Shown piece after piece: positions 1-9,877 of a stretch of DNA of 64,000 bases (the stretch's first letter is position 1; each line of letters starts with the position of its first letter). Below the pieces are notes generated by a model that made no database searches, had not been told where the DNA came from, and saw only the letters and a list, made by a program, of their open reading frames with translations. Source of the stretch: Ancylomarina longa (GTDB lineage Bacteria > Bacteroidota > Bacteroidia > Bacteroidales > Marinifilaceae); assembly GCF_003996985.1 (NCBI RefSeq), contig NZ_RJJX01000001.1:124001-188000 (forward strand), in the 5' to 3' direction. The position numbers were made by a program, and so were the translations under genes.

Positions 1-674
1 ATCCGAAGTTCTTCATCTTCTCCTTTTATCGATCCTCCTGTTTGCTCTATATTTGCTGACTTTACTGCTGCATATATCTCATCAATACTAATTTTATAAG
101 CTTTTAGAGCATCTTCATTAACACCAATTTCAATTTCTTCATCCGGGAAACCGCTTAGGTCGACTTTAGAAATACCACCAATAGCCCGAAGATCATTTTC
201 AATCTCTCTACCATAATTTTTCAGATCTTTCAGATCAACATCACCACTCAATGCCATGGATACTGCTAAAACAGTGAATTCTCTCTTTTTCACGCTAATA
301 TTTTCCACACCAACAGGAAAGGAACTAATTCCATCTACAGCATTTTTCACATCTTGCAAAGCCATATTGGAATCATACCCGGTCTCCAGATCCACTGTTA
401 CCGTACAAAAATTTTCATCCGAAGTGGAAGTTACTTTTTCAATACCACTTATTCCTTTCAGGTTATCCTCTATTTTAAGCACAACCCCCTTTTCCACTTC
501 TTCCGGTGAAGCACCTGGATAAGCTACCGTTACGATGAGTTTACCAGGATCAATTTGAGGCATCACCGATGAATTAAGGGAATACAAACCAAATAACCCC
601 AGTATTACAAATACTCCTGCCAGTAAATTACCTGCAAATGGATATTTTAAAAAATAACTTATAATTGATTTCAT
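1..674 (-). CDS. RND efflux pump inner-membrane subunit, N-terminal part (cut by window edge)
   Basis: About 224 residues are visible, reading off the left edge of the window, so the gene is incomplete here. The start is the ATG at 672-674. The product begins with a short cytoplasmic segment and a first membrane helix (about residues 12-32), followed by 'QIDPGKLIVTVAYPGASPEE', the typical start of the porter domain of AcrB/MMPL-type pumps (D/PGAS..EVE motif). These pumps use proton motive force to export drugs, metals or lipids with an adaptor and an outer-membrane channel. The adaptor gene lies just upstream in the same direction (gap 222 bp). Family assignment is firm; substrate is unknown. 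Confidence 0.88.
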   Translation of the reverse strand, partial: MKSIISYFLKYPFAGNLLAGVFVILGLFGLYSLNSSVMPQIDPGKLIVTVAYPGASPEEVEKGVVLKIEDNLKGISGIEKVTSTSDENFCTVTVDLETGYDSNMALQDVKNAVDGISSFPVGVENISVKKREFTVLAVSMALSGDVDLKDLKNYGREIENDLRAIGGISKVDLSGFPDEEIEIGVNEDALKAYKISIDEIYAAVKSANIEQTGGSIKGEDEELR

Positions 675-896
675 ATGCTAATATTTGAATATCGTTGCCA
701 CATGAAAGTCGTCGTAATAAGCATCTATTTATAATTAGATAAGCTTAGTGATGGCTTTCATATGATGTTACTTCTTTGCTGTTAATTCAGGAAAATGATT
801 GGCAAACCAGCTTCTGTTAGAGGCTCGTTTATTTTCTCCTATTATCATCTCCCTTTTAAAATAACAACCTGTTTTAATTGATTCCGAAATATTTAA

Positions 897-2009
897 CTAC
901 TTGTCAAAGACAGCAGAAACATTAATACCCTGATGAATACCAGATGCTTTTAAAGCAAGTAAATCGCCATCCTTCAATCCTTCAACAACCACTGTATTTT
1001 CCTTTCGCTGAATCACCTTAACTTTTTGTATTTGAACAACATCTTTTACAACGAGGTAAACACAATCAGATTTCACTAATAATTTTCGGGGGATCTCAAC
1101 GCCATAAGCCTGACTGTTTAAATGAATATTTGCATTTAAGTACATCCCATCCTTAAGACCTTGCCCGGAAACAGTAATATATACATTAACCATCTGTGTC
1201 TTTTCATCAATTTTACTGCTAATGCGTCGCACTACTCCGTTCCATTTTCCACTTATATTCTGAGAAACAACATCTACTTTATTGCCAACAGCGACACCAT
1301 TCAAATCATTCAAATCCACTCCCACTAACAAATCGTAAAGCTTCGTGCTTACAAATTCACCTAATTTTTGACCGGAACGAACCAGGGTTCCAGGTTTGAT
1401 ATCCGATTCTATCACTTCACCGGTAAAAGGAGCTATTAGCCTGTATTTTTCTAATTCTTTCTCCTGACTTTTTATATTGTAATAGTTGGTATAAATATTT
1501 TTACCTGCCAAAAAATATTTTTCTTTTTCATTTTTAGGTTGTGGTAAGGGAGCAAGCTCTTTTTCTATGTCGAAATTGCTCAAGTATTTTTCCCAGGCAG
1601 TATAACTTTCAGGATAGTCGAATTTCAGATCAGGCAGTACGCTTGCAATGGCATTCATAAAACTGCTGCGATTGGAATATACTTCTGCTTTATATTTGTC
1701 GTTTTTCACCAATAATAGTGTACTTCCTTTCTCAAATCTTACTCCTTCTAAAAATGACTTATTAGCTGCTTTTAAAATACCAGTCACTTCGCTATATACA
1801 TCCACTTTTTTCTGCGCTTCGAGATTACCAACTGCTGTTAGTTGAAGATTTATTGTCTTGTTTTTTAAAATCTGCACGGGGACTTTAATGATCCTTGATA
1901 TGCTTTCTTTTTCCTTTGGTGGCTCCTTCATGCTAATCAAAACAGATGTAATAATTACACTTAGCAGGATTACCAATAGACCAAGGAGGATACTTTTTCT
2001 TTTCATCAT
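897..2009 (-). CDS. RND efflux periplasmic adaptor (HlyD/MFP family)
   Basis: The protein has an N-terminal hydrophobic anchor (about residues 6-26), then barrel-sandwich halves ('VGNLEAQKKVDVYSEVTG' and 'YRLIAPFTGEVIESDIKPG') around a helical region, and a C-terminal beta-barrel with 'VEGLKDGDLL', all usual for membrane fusion proteins. The reading frame extends upstream to a GTG at 2036, but the ATG pair at about 2009/2006, directly before the basic residues and signal helix, is the better start. It is the first gene of an operon with the RND pump at 1-674 and lies divergent from a LytS/LytTR pair that may control it. No TolC gene is seen nearby, although it could lie left of the window. 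Confidence 0.87.
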   Translation of the reverse strand: MMKRKSILLGLLVILLSVIITSVLISMKEPPKEKESISRIIKVPVQILKNKTINLQLTAVGNLEAQKKVDVYSEVTGILKAANKSFLEGVRFEKGSTLLLVKNDKYKAEVYSNRSSFMNAIASVLPDLKFDYPESYTAWEKYLSNFDIEKELAPLPQPKNEKEKYFLAGKNIYTNYYNIKSQEKELEKYRLIAPFTGEVIESDIKPGTLVRSGQKLGEFVSTKLYDLLVGVDLNDLNGVAVGNKVDVVSQNISGKWNGVVRRISSKIDEKTQMVNVYITVSGQGLKDGMYLNANIHLNSQAYGVEIPRKLLVKSDCVYLVVKDVVQIQKVKVIQRKENTVVVEGLKDGDLLALKASGIHQGINVSAVFDK

Positions 2010-2198
2010 GACAACAATAATTTTTAAAATCTCCACAATAATAGGCTGTCCAGAAACGAAAAGTAAATTATATCGATATATGCCAGTTGACTATCTGTAA
2101 AGCATAGCATTTAGTAGCTGTATCCTATTAAATTGAAATAGAGACTTGTTTACAGACGGTTTTCCCTTGTTCATCGATAAATGATGGATCGGATTACT

Positions 2199-2206
2199 TA
2201 TTTTTG
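2199..2206 (+). promoter_or_regulatory. candidate -7 element (TATTTTTG) for the two-component operon
   Basis: TATTTTTG matches the Bacteroidetes TAnnTTTG -7 consensus and would start transcription around 2213, just ahead of the preferred ATG at 2234. No good TTTG -33 element sits 19-21 bp upstream, so support is partial. It also argues against a TTG start at 2204. Confidence 0.35.
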
Positions 2207-2233
2207 TTCTTTAGCCAAATAAAATATGCAGAT

Positions 2234-3289
2234 ATGAATTTCAAAGAAAAACTCTACAATTTTTTTACGATTAGATGGGTGCAACACCTCTCCTTTTGGT
2301 CGGTATTCCTTTTACTGGAACTAGGTCGGTTTATTGATATGGACCCAAAGAGATTTGCCAACGAATTGTTCTTTGAAGGAATTCAAATCGGTGCTGTTAT
2401 ACTATTGGTTTATTTTAACTTGCGGGTATTGATACCGAAATATTGGAATACAGGTAACTATCTCAAATACATATTTCAAATTATTAAATGGGAAGCAATT
2501 ACCATCAGCATCTTAAGTATTATTCTTTACAATTTTCCTGAGATAGAATTCAGAAAATTCGCCATGCAAAGTCCATGGAAGATGGTTATAATGAATTCTT
2601 TTAGAACGAACATATTTATCTTATCCAGTTCCTTATTCCACTTTGTAAAAGAATGGATAAAACTAAAAGATGAGAATCTGAAATTTACCGAAAAGGCTCA
2701 AGAACAGCTGGAAGCTGAATTAAACGTACTCAAAGCACAGGTTAATCCACACTTTCTTTTTAACACCCTCAATAACATTTATTCCATGAGCTTGTACGAT
2801 TCGGCAAAAACCCCGGATATGATTCTTAAATTGAGCCAGCTAATTAGTTATATGCTGTATGAATGTAAAGATGAAGAAGTAAGCCTGGAAAAAGAAATAC
2901 AATTCATCAAAAATTATATTGAACTGGAATCGGTACGAGTAGAAGATGTGGCGCAAATAAACTTGCAGATTGATGGTGAAAATCAGGAATATCAAATTCC
3001 TCCCTTGCTTTTTATTCCCTTAATTGAAAACGCCTTTAAACACGGCATTAATTCCGTGCACGATTCATCTGAAATAAACATTCAAATCAGTATTTCTGAT
3101 TCCTCCATTAATTTGGATATTGAAAATCCTTACGAACAAATGAAGGAAGTAGAAGCAGCAACAAATCATAAGGGATTGGGTATTCAGAATGTTAAGAAAC
3201 GATTGGAATTGCTTTATCCCAAACGGCATATTTTCACTACATCCATAGACAATAATTTGTATAAAACACATTTAAGCTTATCACTATGA
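2234..3289 (+). CDS. LytS/YehU-type sensor histidine kinase
   Basis: Four membrane helices fill roughly the first 140 residues, followed by a coiled coil ('KAQEQLEAELNVLKAQ') and the His_kinase (PF06580) box 'QVNPHFLFNTLNNIYS', with the phospho-acceptor His in 'NPHF'. A HATPase_c domain follows, with an N-box 'LIENAFKHGI' and a glycine-rich 'KGLGIQNVKKRL'. No separate periplasmic sensor domain is present, as in other Bacteroidetes LytS-type kinases, so the signal is probably sensed in the membrane. The frame can be opened to a TTG at 2204, but ATG 2234 fits the promoter and the family N-terminus. The stop overlaps the start of the response regulator by 4 bp (ATGA), indicating translational coupling. 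Confidence 0.93.
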   Translation: MNFKEKLYNFFTIRWVQHLSFWSVFLLLELGRFIDMDPKRFANELFFEGIQIGAVILLVYFNLRVLIPKYWNTGNYLKYIFQIIKWEAITISILSIILYNFPEIEFRKFAMQSPWKMVIMNSFRTNIFILSSSLFHFVKEWIKLKDENLKFTEKAQEQLEAELNVLKAQVNPHFLFNTLNNIYSMSLYDSAKTPDMILKLSQLISYMLYECKDEEVSLEKEIQFIKNYIELESVRVEDVAQINLQIDGENQEYQIPPLLFIPLIENAFKHGINSVHDSSEINIQISISDSSINLDIENPYEQMKEVEAATNHKGLGIQNVKKRLELLYPKRHIFTTSIDNNLYKTHLSLSL

Positions 3290-4014
3290 CCATCAGATGT
3301 ATTATTGTAGATGACGAAATACATGCCCGGAAGGTCTTGGAAAAATACATTCAGGATATTCCACATTTAGAATTGGTTCACTCCTGTAAAAATGCACTGG
3401 AAGCGATGGATGTTTTAAGAAATAAGCAAGTAGATGCTATGTTCTTAGATATTAACATGCCTAAACTTACCGGACTAAGCTTTCTGGAAAGTCTGTCACA
3501 TCCTCCTTTGGTAGTTATCACCACAGCCTATCGCGAATATGCATTAGATGCTTTTGAGTTAGATGTGATTGATTATTTGCATAAACCCATTCCCTTCCCC
3601 CGGTTTGTTAAAGCTATTGCAAAAGTGATAGAAAAACTGAGTTTCCAGGATAGATCTACAAATAAAATAGTGGAAAGTACAGTCTCAAAAACAGAGAATT
3701 TTATTTTTGTAAAAGCGGATAAAAAAACTATCAAACTAAATTTTGAAGACATTATATATATCGAAGGACTGGGCGATTACATTAAAATACATACCAAAAC
3801 AAAGACTATCGTAAGTAAACTAACCATTAAAAAACTGGAAGATTTACTACCTACAAATCAATTTCCACGGGTGCATAAATCCTACATCGTTTCACTACAA
3901 CTTATCGAATCTATTGAGGGGAATCAAATTGAAATTGATCAACAAAAAATCCCCATCGGGCAAAGCTACCGACAAGGTTTTATGGAGATTATTAACTCCC
4001 ATCTTAAAAAATAA
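3286..4014 (+). CDS. LytTR-family response regulator
   Basis: The N-terminal receiver domain contains the acidic pair 'VDDE', the phosphorylation Asp in 'AMFLDINMP', the Thr of 'VVITTAY' and the Lys in 'YLHKPIPF'. The C-terminal half (from about residue 140) is a LytTR DNA-binding domain ('FVKADKKTIKLNFEDIIYIE', 'RVHKSYIVSL'). It overlaps the sensor kinase gene by 4 bp and is its cognate partner. Such pairs bind direct repeats in promoters, and the divergent RND/adaptor operon is the obvious candidate target, although no repeat pair was recognised in the shared 2010-2233 region. No clear terminator follows. Confidence 0.94.
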   Translation: MTIRCIIVDDEIHARKVLEKYIQDIPHLELVHSCKNALEAMDVLRNKQVDAMFLDINMPKLTGLSFLESLSHPPLVVITTAYREYALDAFELDVIDYLHKPIPFPRFVKAIAKVIEKLSFQDRSTNKIVESTVSKTENFIFVKADKKTIKLNFEDIIYIEGLGDYIKIHTKTKTIVSKLTIKKLEDLLPTNQFPRVHKSYIVSLQLIESIEGNQIEIDQQKIPIGQSYRQGFMEIINSHLKK

Positions 4015-4091
4015 TTTCACTATCAGACTTTGAACACACAATAAGCAGACTTTTCATAACTCACTTGAGTTTAATTTTGAGTTAATTCAAT

Positions 4092-5936
4092 TTAATTGCT
4101 ATAAATTCGTTCCATAAAACTTATAAAACCAAAAAGACTTCTTCTTGCTGACCTGTAAATTGGTTTCACCAAATCAATGACAGGAGTAAGAGTAATCATC
4201 TTCTTTTTAATCTTGATTGTATTAACACGTTTTGATAAGCTAATTAAATCTTGCGCAAGTTTTTTGTAACATTGCCGTTTATATCTATTAATGCCATATG
4301 TAACATGATCCTTTGAGTTAACATACTTTCGAATATCAACTAGGTAACAATTAGGAGTTTGCTCTATAAATTGATCCAAGGCCACATTCATTTCTTTACT
4401 TCTTTTCACTTCATAACTTTCCCAATCCGCAGTGAATTCAACTTCTGATCCATTCATAAAAATAATTGGAATATGTGATGGAATCCCACTTCGAATTTGG
4501 GAAAGATTTTTTTTAAAATCCTCACTCGAGATTTTGCCTTTGTGTATAAATTCCTCAGAAAAGAATCGTAGAAATTCCGAATTCATACCTTCACAATTCC
4601 TCTCTTCGTATTTTTTTTTGATTTTAGACCATTCTTTTTGATTTGTGAGATTATCGTTGTTTCCTCCAAAAGGAATTTTTATACCAAGTTTTTTGTGTTC
4701 ATAAACTTCCTGCGTAAAATCCATTACGAGACTGTAAACAAAAACGTCATATGCTTCTGAAAAAGCTCTAGAACGATAAGTTTTCTTATCTATAAATGGT
4801 AGATTTTCAATCAAATAATCAATATGGTTTTTTGGCATTTTAATGCTATCAATTAGCATTTGGGTATGCTCTTTATTTATAACAAAATTATTCTTCCCAT
4901 TATAGTTAGATTCTTTAATTACTGTGCATTTATAGTCACTCAAATAATAAAGCATTTGGAATAGATCACACTCCCCTTTAAACAAAATTTTACAATCTGA
5001 TTTTTCATGCTTATCTTCCGATAGATCTGATTTTAAATTGGATTTATCAAAAACAGAAATCCAATCCGGTTTTGTCGAATTTAATGTAATAGCTATATCC
5101 GGTACAATGTCAATTTCGGGGAAATTCAATCTGGCATAAATAAATTGCTCAATCCCCAGATTAATGATTCTACAAGAAAAAACAAAATGTTCTAACCGAT
5201 TCTTCGATAGATCCACGGCATAGAATCCTACAATTCCATAATCGCCATATTTATCGGCAACCTTTATTAATTTTTTATCCAAGTTAGGATTTTCAATTAA
5301 GCCTACAATCTGAGTTTTATCCAGTCGTTTCTTAGTATAATTCAGCTGATTGGTTCTGTTTATGATTTCGTGAAGCCTTTCAATATGAGGTTTCAAATCT
5401 TGAATGTATTGAATTTTAATATTGGATGCTTTAAGAAATTCTGCATTATCGTGCATCTCAACTTTGTCAACAAACTTTTTTTCCAAAATTTTATAATGCT
5501 TCAATCTGTTATGAGAAAAATCATCTTTACCCTTAAAAGCTGAATGATTTTTTATCCTATCTATAAATGAAGGCAATTCTGAATGCAATCCATTATTATA
5601 AAATTTAGCCTCTTCCAAATTCATATGATTATCATCCAAAAATAGGACATTAACCGGTCTTAGCTGACACTTTTCAATTACGCTTTGAACCAATTTCCCC
5701 TTACTCTCCCATGCAATTGTGGGGAATACAAAATAATCCCATACCCCTATTTCCTGAAGTTTAATTTTAGCCTCTTCATAATTGTTTTTGGATACGATAC
5801 TATTCATTATCCCCCTGTCTGTCAACCACTTCACCAACTCAACATTCTCAGGTACACCACAGACTCCTTCTTCGGAAAGAGTTCCTTTCCAAAAAGTTTC
5901 ATCAAGATCCCATATTACCAATTTAATACTTTCCAT
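4092..5936 (-). CDS. FkbH-like HAD-IIIC phosphatase/acyl-handling protein with C-terminal SGNH-like region
   Basis: The N-terminus carries the HAD signature 'VIWDLDETFWKG' and motif 'VLFLDDNHMNLEEA' of FkbH-type HAD-IIIC enzymes, which in polyketide pathways load glyceryl units onto carrier proteins. Residues about 185-300 ('NRTNQLNYTKKR', 'KYGDYGIVGFYAV') form the GNAT-like domain usual in this family. The remaining 300 residues are not typical FkbH: they contain a small motif 'FKGECDLFQ' and a late 'SKDHVTYGINRY' segment that could supply the Asp-His of an SGNH hydrolase-like fold. The start at 5936 (MESIKLV) is chosen over an upstream ATG at 6014, since the family begins there. It stands alone on the minus strand, next to but separate from the capsule operon. 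The role in surface-polymer or lipid modification is inferred. Confidence 0.8.
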   Translation of the reverse strand: MESIKLVIWDLDETFWKGTLSEEGVCGVPENVELVKWLTDRGIMNSIVSKNNYEEAKIKLQEIGVWDYFVFPTIAWESKGKLVQSVIEKCQLRPVNVLFLDDNHMNLEEAKFYNNGLHSELPSFIDRIKNHSAFKGKDDFSHNRLKHYKILEKKFVDKVEMHDNAEFLKASNIKIQYIQDLKPHIERLHEIINRTNQLNYTKKRLDKTQIVGLIENPNLDKKLIKVADKYGDYGIVGFYAVDLSKNRLEHFVFSCRIINLGIEQFIYARLNFPEIDIVPDIAITLNSTKPDWISVFDKSNLKSDLSEDKHEKSDCKILFKGECDLFQMLYYLSDYKCTVIKESNYNGKNNFVINKEHTQMLIDSIKMPKNHIDYLIENLPFIDKKTYRSRAFSEAYDVFVYSLVMDFTQEVYEHKKLGIKIPFGGNNDNLTNQKEWSKIKKKYEERNCEGMNSEFLRFFSEEFIHKGKISSEDFKKNLSQIRSGIPSHIPIIFMNGSEVEFTADWESYEVKRSKEMNVALDQFIEQTPNCYLVDIRKYVNSKDHVTYGINRYKRQCYKKLAQDLISLSKRVNTIKIKKKMITLTPVIDLVKPIYRSARRSLFGFISFMERIYSN

Positions 5937-6721
5937 TATAAATGATTTGAAAAGCGAAATACCTTCTATAAAGACAAAGGAGAATATATACTTTCGATTA
6001 TCCGAGTATAACATTCGTCACACACAACGTTACATATTGTTATCTAATAATTTACAAAAAAAATCTGTATCAATCAAACCCACCCCCCTACACCTTTCAT
6101 TCATAATACATACACAGACAATCACTTAACTTTCCTATCGATCTAACATTCAATTCCCACACTATATCTATAATTATTTTTGTATAATTTAATAAAATCA
6201 ATTTGAAAGAAATTTCAGCCTGCTAATTCAATGATGAATTGTATTTTATTCCTGATAAAAGAATAGTTTTAGAAAACAAGAATCAAAATTCAATTAGAAT
6301 TAGACTTTTGTGCTTATAAGGAATCTGTCCTCAACTTAATATTTAATCAGACAAAAAGGTCTTTTTATGTACATCCAAGGATATAGTATAAACCAAAAAC
6401 TCCTATTTTACTATCCTTTGGAAAAATCAATTTTTTTCAAAAAAAAAATCGAATGAAAATTCATATTTTTTCATGTATTATACGGCAACACCAATTTGTT
6501 CAGTATTTGCGGTCTCAACGAACAAATATTTCATCAATATCAATTTATCTATCTTTTAAAGCATTCTCCTTTTCAATCAGTATTGCCATTCCAGAAGCAG
6601 TATATTTTCAACAAATCTTCGGACAAAAAAAATCCCAATCGGACAAATCTTCCGACAAGGATTTATAGTTAATACACATTAAAGGAATAGAAGTAAATAG
6701 CCGAATGCATCAATTAATGAC
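5937..6721. other. 785-bp AT-rich non-coding stretch
   Basis: This holds the upstream region of the FkbH-like gene and the downstream region of the Gre-like gene. It contains poly-A/T runs near 6427-6450 and a loose inverted repeat around 6376-6420 (CCAAGGATA near its left end, TATCCTTTGG near its right end). A 71-codon frame at 6453-6668 has low-complexity content and no family resemblance. No convincing gene, promoter pair or RNA was recognised. Confidence 0.5.
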
Positions 6722-7165
6722 TTACACAATTGCAATTATTTTATATTCCTGTCCATTAAAATTTACCAATTCATCTACTCTTTTCCCAATAAATTTCCGG
6801 ATTATTGGCGATGATAGTGAAAGTAAATAATAGTCTTGTCCGGAAAAGGAGATTTTACCCAATGCAATTGAAACAAAAATCCGAAGTTTATCTGTAATCA
6901 CCAAGGCTCCCAATTCCACCTTATCATGCAAAACACTTGGATCTATATAAGATACTAATTGCTGTAATTTTATATTCACTCCCAATTGTTTTGCCGTCTT
7001 CTCCTGCTCCAGATGTATCATTGCACGACCAGTTTCGTGTTTATCTCCGGCACTACTTTTTGCTTCACTTCCAGCAGAGTCTCTTAATTCATTCAAATTA
7101 TTTTGGCTACACTCTATCTTGTTACCAACAAGTTTGAGTACTTCATGATAAAGTTTTGCTTTCAT
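6722..7165 (-). CDS. GreA/GreB-like transcription factor family protein (often mis-annotated 3-oxoacyl-ACP synthase)
   Basis: This small soluble protein (about 147 residues) carries the hallmark 'SSAGDKHETGRAMIHLEQE' segment of a Bacteroidetes family with a Gre-factor C-terminal domain. The later part ('GALVITDKLRIFVSIALGK', 'LSSPIIRKFIGKRVDELV') matches the FKBP-like Gre C-terminal fold that docks on the RNA polymerase secondary channel. The N-terminal coiled coil is shorter than in true GreA. An ATG at 7183 is also in frame, but MKAKLYHEV at 7165 fits the family start. It is monocistronic. The biochemical role is not established; a polymerase-associated role is inferred from the fold. Confidence 0.72.
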   Translation of the reverse strand: MKAKLYHEVLKLVGNKIECSQNNLNELRDSAGSEAKSSAGDKHETGRAMIHLEQEKTAKQLGVNIKLQQLVSYIDPSVLHDKVELGALVITDKLRIFVSIALGKISFSGQDYYLLSLSSPIIRKFIGKRVDELVNFNGQEYKIIAIV

Positions 7166-7277
7166 ATTGAGATACAATTCCATATTGTTGGATAAATTTG
7201 GGCTAATTTAATTAATAAACCGTTTTGCTCTCAAATATATCTCAATAAAATTTATTCGAATTTTGGTTTACTAAAGA

Positions 7278-7321
7278 TAAAAATAGCAATCGGGATTCCT
7301 ACTCAAGTAGAAGTCCCGATT
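7278..7321 (-). terminator. Rho-independent terminator of the capsule operon
   Basis: Read on the minus strand, AATCGGGA at the 7321 end pairs with TCCCGATT at the 7288 end. The stem extends inward through a mostly paired CTTCTAC/GTAGGAA, and a T-run is encoded at 7279-7283. It lies 50 bp beyond the stop of the tyrosine autokinase, the last gene of the operon. Confidence 0.8.
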
Positions 7322-7370
7322 CTATACTAAATAACACAAATAATCTTACACCTGTAATACTAGTCAATAC

Positions 7371-9779
7371 TTATTTTATCATTACTCCATTGGCTATATA
7401 ATCATCTTGATAATATCCTTTCCGGTATCCTATTCTTTCAAAGTCAAACTCGTTAAATTTGAAATCATTCAATACTAAGGAAACATTTTTCAATGTTCCC
7501 TTATCTGCCAATTTATTAATATAGCTAACCTGCCCTTTTCTGCTAAACCGATGCCTCAAGACAATTAAATTTATATCAGCATATTTCCCTGTCAATAATC
7601 CATCCGTCACCACCGAAATTGGCGCACTATCCATAATTACAAAATTATAGCGTCGCTTCAGGGTATCAATGAATTTATTGAACTTACCGTTTGATAATAA
7701 CTCGGCAGGATTTACAGATATGGGACCAGCAGGAATAAAACTCAAATTATCAATTTGAGTTGGACAAACAATATCATTAAAATTCTCTTCTTCATTCAAA
7801 TAATTACTTAGTCCGCTATTACCGTCGCATCCAAACATTTTACTCAACTTGGGTTTTCTCATGTCTGTTTCGACCAAAAGTACTTTTCTGTGGTTAAGCG
7901 CCAAAATTGCCGCAAGATTTGCACTTATGAATGATTTACCCTCTCCCGGCATAACAGATTGTACAGATATGATCATCTGTTGATTCTCTACTGACAAATT
8001 TTCCAAATCGGTCCTAAGACTCCGAAATGATTCTGTTATTGCTGAACGAGGCCGATTACAAACCAAAACCTCTTTACGATTCTTATTGTGGGCAATCACG
8101 CCTAAAACAGGAAGAGAAGTCTCTTTTTCCAGCTCATAAATGCTACCAATTGTATTGTTGAAATAATCTCTTGTTTTTATAAAAATAAAAGGCAAAGAAA
8201 TTCCAATAAGGAATCCAATTATAAGATTTATAATGATTTTTGGTCCTACTTGTCTGGTTGATATTAAGCTTGCCCTATCTAAAATTTGTGAATTAGACAC
8301 ATTTGAAGCAATGGTGATTTCAGCCTCAGCCCTCTTTTTAAGAAGAAAAGTATATAAATCATTATTCAGATCGTATCTTCTTTTGAAATTAATAAATTTT
8401 TGCTCCATTCCGGGCAATTTAACCAATTGACTTTTTACATCACTCATACGTCTTGTGATGCTATTTAAATCTTTTTCTGTATTAACTAATAAATTTTTAA
8501 GGTTTTCTTCTAAACTATGTTTTGTATGTCTGATTTCCTTTTCTAATACTAACATATTCGGATCATTTTGCTTTACACTATATGATAAAATCTCCTTCTT
8601 ATTGTAAAGTTCTCCCAATTTCAAGACCAGGTTGTTCAAAACCGGATCGGTAATATCTACGACAGATGGTGATAAAGTAGATTTATTTCCAAAATCTTTC
8701 CCAAAGTCTTGCTGAAGATTACTTTCCACTTTAGAGAAATGAGAATTATTATTTAGATATGAAAATAAATTCCTTATGTGATTTAACTTCCTTTCGGACA
8801 AAGAATATTCCTCTTCGAGCCTTTTTAAATCCGCTATTGCCAAATCGGCTTCCCTTGCAAGATTTAAACTTTGATTTTTAGATTGAAAATCACTGAAAAG
8901 ATGGCCTGACTGCTTAAGTGAGTCGACAACACCTTCCAGCTGCATATCGATAAAACGGACAGTATTTTCAGAAATTCTGTTCTTCTCAGACAAACAGAAC
9001 TCGATGTATTGCCTACTCAATTCATTTAAAAAATCTATAACTCTTTGTGCATTTGCTCCTTTAAGTGTTAGAGCTATTAAATTGCCTTTTAAATCTTCAT
9101 GGGTAACCTCTAGTTTATTTACATATTGTAAACCAATACTTTCGAAGTCATGAAAAACAAAAAAATACTCCTCTCCAATGGGGACTATTACGTTCGGATT
9201 TTTCTCTAGCACAAAACTAAAGAATTCATTTTCGAAAGGAACTCCCAACTTTCCCTTTGATTCAAAATCAGACACTTCTTGATTCTCAAAAGATAAATTA
9301 TCTATTCTCACCACATATTCTTCATCTGATATCATTCTTATATAAAGAGGTATCTCTTTAGGATTTACGTACATACCAGTTTCGTAAACCAAGAAAGGTT
9401 CCTGATCATACATATCCATATCAAAGAACAGCATCTTCTGAAACCACGATGTTTCCCACTTTAATTTACCAATTACCTGTTTTGCTAATGAAGAAGATTT
9501 TAAAACACCTATATGATCCTGAATGTTAATTCCTCTACCACCTTCATCCTCAAAAAACTCCTTACCCCGTAAAGATTTGGACTCATTTTGAACCAATATA
9601 GTACTCTTTGCTTGGTATGTGGGTGGTGAATAATAACTGTAAGCAAAACCAACAGCCAACCCAAGAATTCCAAATAGTAAGAACCAATACCAATTAGACA
9701 CTAACTTATATTGAAAGGCTTTGATTTGCTTTTTTTCTTCTCTCACCAAATTTTCGAGAAATTCATTTGAACTTGTCAT
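7371..9779 (-). CDS. Wzc-type polysaccharide co-polymerase / BY-tyrosine autokinase
   Basis: The 802-residue protein joins a Wzz chain-length domain with two membrane helices (about residues 30-50 and 520-540) and a large coiled-coil periplasmic part to a cytoplasmic bacterial tyrosine kinase domain. Kinase motifs are clear: Walker A 'SVMPGEGKSF' (about residue 606), Walker A' 'LLVETDMRKP' (about 635) and Walker B 'FVIMDSAP' (about 715). The C-terminus is a tyrosine cluster ('YRKGYYQDDY'), the autophosphorylation tail. Such proteins control polymer length and export with Wza. It is the last gene of the operon, and no Wza or phosphatase gene is next to it, so those must be encoded elsewhere. 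Confidence 0.95.
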   Translation of the reverse strand: MTSSNEFLENLVREEKKQIKAFQYKLVSNWYWFLLFGILGLAVGFAYSYYSPPTYQAKSTILVQNESKSLRGKEFFEDEGGRGINIQDHIGVLKSSSLAKQVIGKLKWETSWFQKMLFFDMDMYDQEPFLVYETGMYVNPKEIPLYIRMISDEEYVVRIDNLSFENQEVSDFESKGKLGVPFENEFFSFVLEKNPNVIVPIGEEYFFVFHDFESIGLQYVNKLEVTHEDLKGNLIALTLKGANAQRVIDFLNELSRQYIEFCLSEKNRISENTVRFIDMQLEGVVDSLKQSGHLFSDFQSKNQSLNLAREADLAIADLKRLEEEYSLSERKLNHIRNLFSYLNNNSHFSKVESNLQQDFGKDFGNKSTLSPSVVDITDPVLNNLVLKLGELYNKKEILSYSVKQNDPNMLVLEKEIRHTKHSLEENLKNLLVNTEKDLNSITRRMSDVKSQLVKLPGMEQKFINFKRRYDLNNDLYTFLLKKRAEAEITIASNVSNSQILDRASLISTRQVGPKIIINLIIGFLIGISLPFIFIKTRDYFNNTIGSIYELEKETSLPVLGVIAHNKNRKEVLVCNRPRSAITESFRSLRTDLENLSVENQQMIISVQSVMPGEGKSFISANLAAILALNHRKVLLVETDMRKPKLSKMFGCDGNSGLSNYLNEEENFNDIVCPTQIDNLSFIPAGPISVNPAELLSNGKFNKFIDTLKRRYNFVIMDSAPISVVTDGLLTGKYADINLIVLRHRFSRKGQVSYINKLADKGTLKNVSLVLNDFKFNEFDFERIGYRKGYYQDDYIANGVMIK

Positions 9780-9877
9780 ACGATAAAATTCTTTAAAGTA
9801 ATGAATTCACTGCATGTTGCATATCAAAAGAGAAATAGACAAACTGTCATTCAAAAATGATAAAACAGTGTTTATAA

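Noticed and set aside
6453-6668. 71-codon plus-strand ORF
   Set aside because: Low-complexity, hydrophobic-polar mixture in AT-rich sequence, with no family resemblance or partner genes.
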